From Butyrivibrio sp. X503 (lineage in GTDB: Bacteria > Bacillota > Clostridia > Lachnospirales > Lachnospiraceae), in assembly GCF_003625475.1 (NCBI RefSeq), contig NZ_RAIQ01000010.1:39489-103488 (forward strand): 64,000 nucleotides of DNA, read 5' to 3'. Below the pieces are notes generated by a model. That model worked only from the letters and a program-made list of their open reading frames with translations. It ran no database searches and was not told the DNA's origin. Position 1 is the first letter of the stretch; every line of letters starts with the position of its first letter. This document shows, piece after piece, positions 62,397 to 64,000 of the stretch. Made by a program: the position numbers and the translations under genes.

Positions 62397-62729
62397 TTAG
62401 TCTCCTATCGACACCAGCCCGCAATTCATGGCTATAGCTTCATTCGCCAATTCCATCAGATCGCTGATGATACAATATCCCTCTTCTGCCTCTTCATGAT
62501 CATCCAGTAGCCTGTCTCTGATCACTGTCTCACAAAGCTTAGCAATCTCTTTTACCTCGCTTACATTCAAGCTTACATCCGCGTAGGGATCTATATTGCA
62601 GATCGGCGAAAGATCCGGCTCTGCGCCCCTTGAGATCTTGGAAAGAAATACCAGTAACTCATCATTTAATTCAACGTTCCTGTCAGCGGGATCAACCGAT
62701 CTTACGTCATCTCCCAAATATATATTCAT
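62397..62729 (-). CDS. Small acidic protein of unknown function
   Basis: The product is 110 residues, acidic (many Asp and Glu), without signal peptide or membrane segment: DPYADVSLNVSEVKEIAKLC, then DRLLDDHEEAEEGYCIISDL. Size, acidity and grouping with two other small genes recall immunity proteins of polymorphic toxins, but no toxin gene is in the window. Ribosome site is weak (AAGAGG). Confidence 0.6.
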   Translation of the reverse strand: MNIYLGDDVRSVDPADRNVELNDELLVFLSKISRGAEPDLSPICNIDPYADVSLNVSEVKEIAKLCETVIRDRLLDDHEEAEEGYCIISDLMELANEAIAMNCGLVSIGD

Positions 62730-62744
62730 CTTTGCCTCTTCTTG

Positions 62745-63083
62745 TTATGATAGTTTCAGGTCCTTTTTTATTTGCAAAAAATATTTCTCAACCTTCGTCA
62801 GCTCTTCTTTATCCGCAACTTTTTTTCTCAAAACACTTATCAATCTATCAAAAAACACCTTGTTCTCAATATGTAAAACAACATCATCTTCTATAAAGGG
62901 CTTAAAAAGCAAAACCGACACATAGCCTTCTTTATAGTCCTCATCATCTTCTTCATATGTACAATATGAGATTTCGTTTCCTGCAATTTTCTGCTCAGCT
63001 AAACGAATAATATGAATATCATCCAGCCTGTCCCCAAATAGAAAAGTGCCTATAATGAATTCTTCCAGCAAATCTTCATCCAT
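62745..63083 (-). CDS. Small acidic protein of unknown function
   Basis: The product is 112 residues: an acidic N-terminal half (CTYEEDDEDYKEGYVSVLLF) and a basic helical C-terminus (RKKVADKEELTKVEKYFLQI). Strong AGGAGG at the start. No recognised domain. It lies 15 bp upstream of the preceding small gene and is probably co-transcribed. Possible immunity protein by context only. Confidence 0.6.
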   Translation of the reverse strand: MDEDLLEEFIIGTFLFGDRLDDIHIIRLAEQKIAGNEISYCTYEEDDEDYKEGYVSVLLFKPFIEDDVVLHIENKVFFDRLISVLRKKVADKEELTKVEKYFLQIKKDLKLS

Positions 63084-63151
63084 GAATCATTCCTCCTGCG
63101 TTACTGATCCGTGGTCTATTTCGGCATGAGTCCATCTTCTTTCACGATCGT

Positions 63152-63496
63152 TTAGTTTTCGCATATTCCTCTTTCCTTTAACCAGATCAGTATTTCTTCA
63201 TAGGCCTTTACGCCTTCATGTATATTGTTTGATTCAAATAATTCCATGAGTTTTTTGATGTGATGAAACAATTCTTCCTCACTGATCTCCTTACAATAAT
63301 TATCATCAGCAAAAAAGTCATTTTCCAGCCATTCATAACTCTCATAAGGTTTCATGTCAGAATCAAGCCCGCACTCAAACACCTCAACAGGCCCAACAGA
63401 TGATTGCATTATCAGTACGATGTTTCCATTGGAATCAGGGCTTGTCTTAGGTAGAGAATAGTACCATCTGCCGTTACGTATATCTGAGAAACTCAT
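63152..63496 (-). CDS. Small acidic protein of unknown function, possible immunity protein
   Basis: The product is 114 residues. MSFSDIRNGRWYYSLPKTSP and VEVFECGLDSDMKPYESYEW at the front, then a helical C-terminal half ending WLKERGICEN. Acidic. No membrane segment. It lies between the small-gene cluster and the 54-bp repeat array. The 68 bp to the next gene hold no clear promoter. I do not recognise the family. Confidence 0.6.
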   Translation of the reverse strand: MSFSDIRNGRWYYSLPKTSPDSNGNIVLIMQSSVGPVEVFECGLDSDMKPYESYEWLENDFFADDNYCKEISEEELFHHIKKLMELFESNNIHEGVKAYEEILIWLKERGICEN

Positions 63497-63584
63497 TGCG
63501 TTTGTGTTATCCTTCTTTCCTTATAGCTTACAGCGTTACTCTGATCATTCTACAGTGTATAAATAAGGCAAGCAACCTCCGGTT

Positions 63585-64000
63585 CATGCCTCTTTTCGCA
63601 ATTTCCCGATTTACGGCATGTTATTTTGGGCTTTTATTCATGCCTCTTTTCGACTTTTCTTGATTAGAGGCATGTGGATTTGCTTCTTTTTACATGCCTC
63701 TTTTTGGCTTTTCTTGATTAGAGGCATGTAGATTCACTTCTTTTTACATGCCTCTTTTTGGCTTTTCTTAATTATAGGCATGTAGATTCACTTCTTTTTA
63801 CATGCCTCTTTTCGACTTTTCCTGATTAGAGGCATGTAAATTTGCTTCTTTTTACATGCCTCCTTTCGACTTTTCTTGATTAGAGGCATGTAAATTTGCT
63901 TCTTTTTACATGCCTCTTTTTGGCTTTTCTTGATTAGAGGCATGTGGATTTGCTTCTTTTTACATGCCTCTTTTTGGCTTTTCTTGATTAGAGGCATGTA
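63585..64000. repeat. Tandem array of 54-bp palindromic repeats (runs off the window)
   Basis: Copies begin at 63585, 63639, 63693, 63747, 63801, 63855, 63909 and 63963: exactly 54 bp apart. A typical copy contains ACATGCCTCT, an 18-nt loop, then AGAGGCATGT, so each forms a hairpin of 10-11 bp; the loop has two versions (TTGGC or TCGAC). The first copy at 63585 is strongly diverged. Because 54 is a multiple of three, the minus strand reads as an 18-residue repeat (MPLIKKSQKEACKKKQIH type), open from the edge to 63788, so coding cannot be excluded. There are no unique spacers, so this is not a CRISPR array. Confidence 0.9.

Noticed and set aside
63585..64000. CRISPR array
   Set aside because: The whole 54-bp unit is repeated, with no unique spacers between conserved repeats, and no cas gene is present.

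Overview
The window is about 64 kb of a low- to mid-GC Firmicutes chromosome. The gene set points to an anaerobic member of the Lachnospiraceae, Butyrivibrio- or Roseburia-like: Rex next to Hsp33, a CIRCE-controlled groESL operon, the carboxyspermidine polyamine route, a GGGtGRT protein beside a NifU-like scaffold, a TatD-linked radical SAM protein, a queuosine-precursor transporter with a radical SAM partner, and many Asn- and Ser/Thr/Glu-rich secreted proteins. No rRNA, tRNA, CRISPR array, transposase or phage gene was seen. The genus is an inference from gene content only.

Layout. 1-1.9 kb: 3'-truncated rex (minus), a decayed chemoreceptor remnant, and hslO. 1.9-16.9 kb: a secreted-protein island. 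A LysM-anchored 5'-nucleotidase (plus) is followed by five paralogous Asn-rich predicted beta-solenoid surface proteins (minus), then a 600-bp divergent control region with an inverted repeat and a strongly structured leader RNA, then two more secreted 5'-nucleotidase-like proteins (plus) that lack the nucleotide-binding C-terminal domain. 17-24.4 kb: a six-gene polyamine operon (speA, speE-like, carboxynorspermidine synthase and decarboxylase, aguA, aguB) that can convert arginine to spermidine through agmatine and putrescine. 24.4-36 kb: a macrodomain protein, an ADGF-like adenosine deaminase, a B6-linked trio (pdxY, ECF S component, TatD-linked radical SAM) and six lipoproteins, three of them tandem transglutaminase-like paralogs. 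36-41.4 kb: a queuine-salvage pair, a 1-kb intergenic region full of inverted repeats, groEL/groES with CIRCE, and a small Lachnospiraceae-type protein. 41.6-49.6 kb: a DUF4874/DUF4832 secreted protein, a heterodimeric ABC exporter translationally coupled to a phosphoesterase, and an NfeD/SPFH pair. 49.7-64 kb: a degenerate plus an intact GGDEF protein, the GGGtGRT/scaffold pair, a left-handed beta-helix protein, topoisomerase III, a degenerate AAA/DUF234 protein, asd, argH, a nicotinamidase-like hydrolase, three small immunity-like genes, and an array of 54-bp hairpin repeats running off the window.

Most unusual. (1) Intergenic elements fold on paper as a closing stem with three inner hairpins (21729-21894, 38449-38571, 37654-37724, and the leader RNA at 13320-13529). 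They share architecture but not sequence, and several abut stop codons. (2) The solenoid-protein/nucleotidase island. (3) The 54-bp palindromic tandem array at the right edge. (4) Paired active and degenerate enzymes: the GGDEF pair, the ABC pair and the DUF234 ATPase. All structures were paired by eye; no folding or database search was run.
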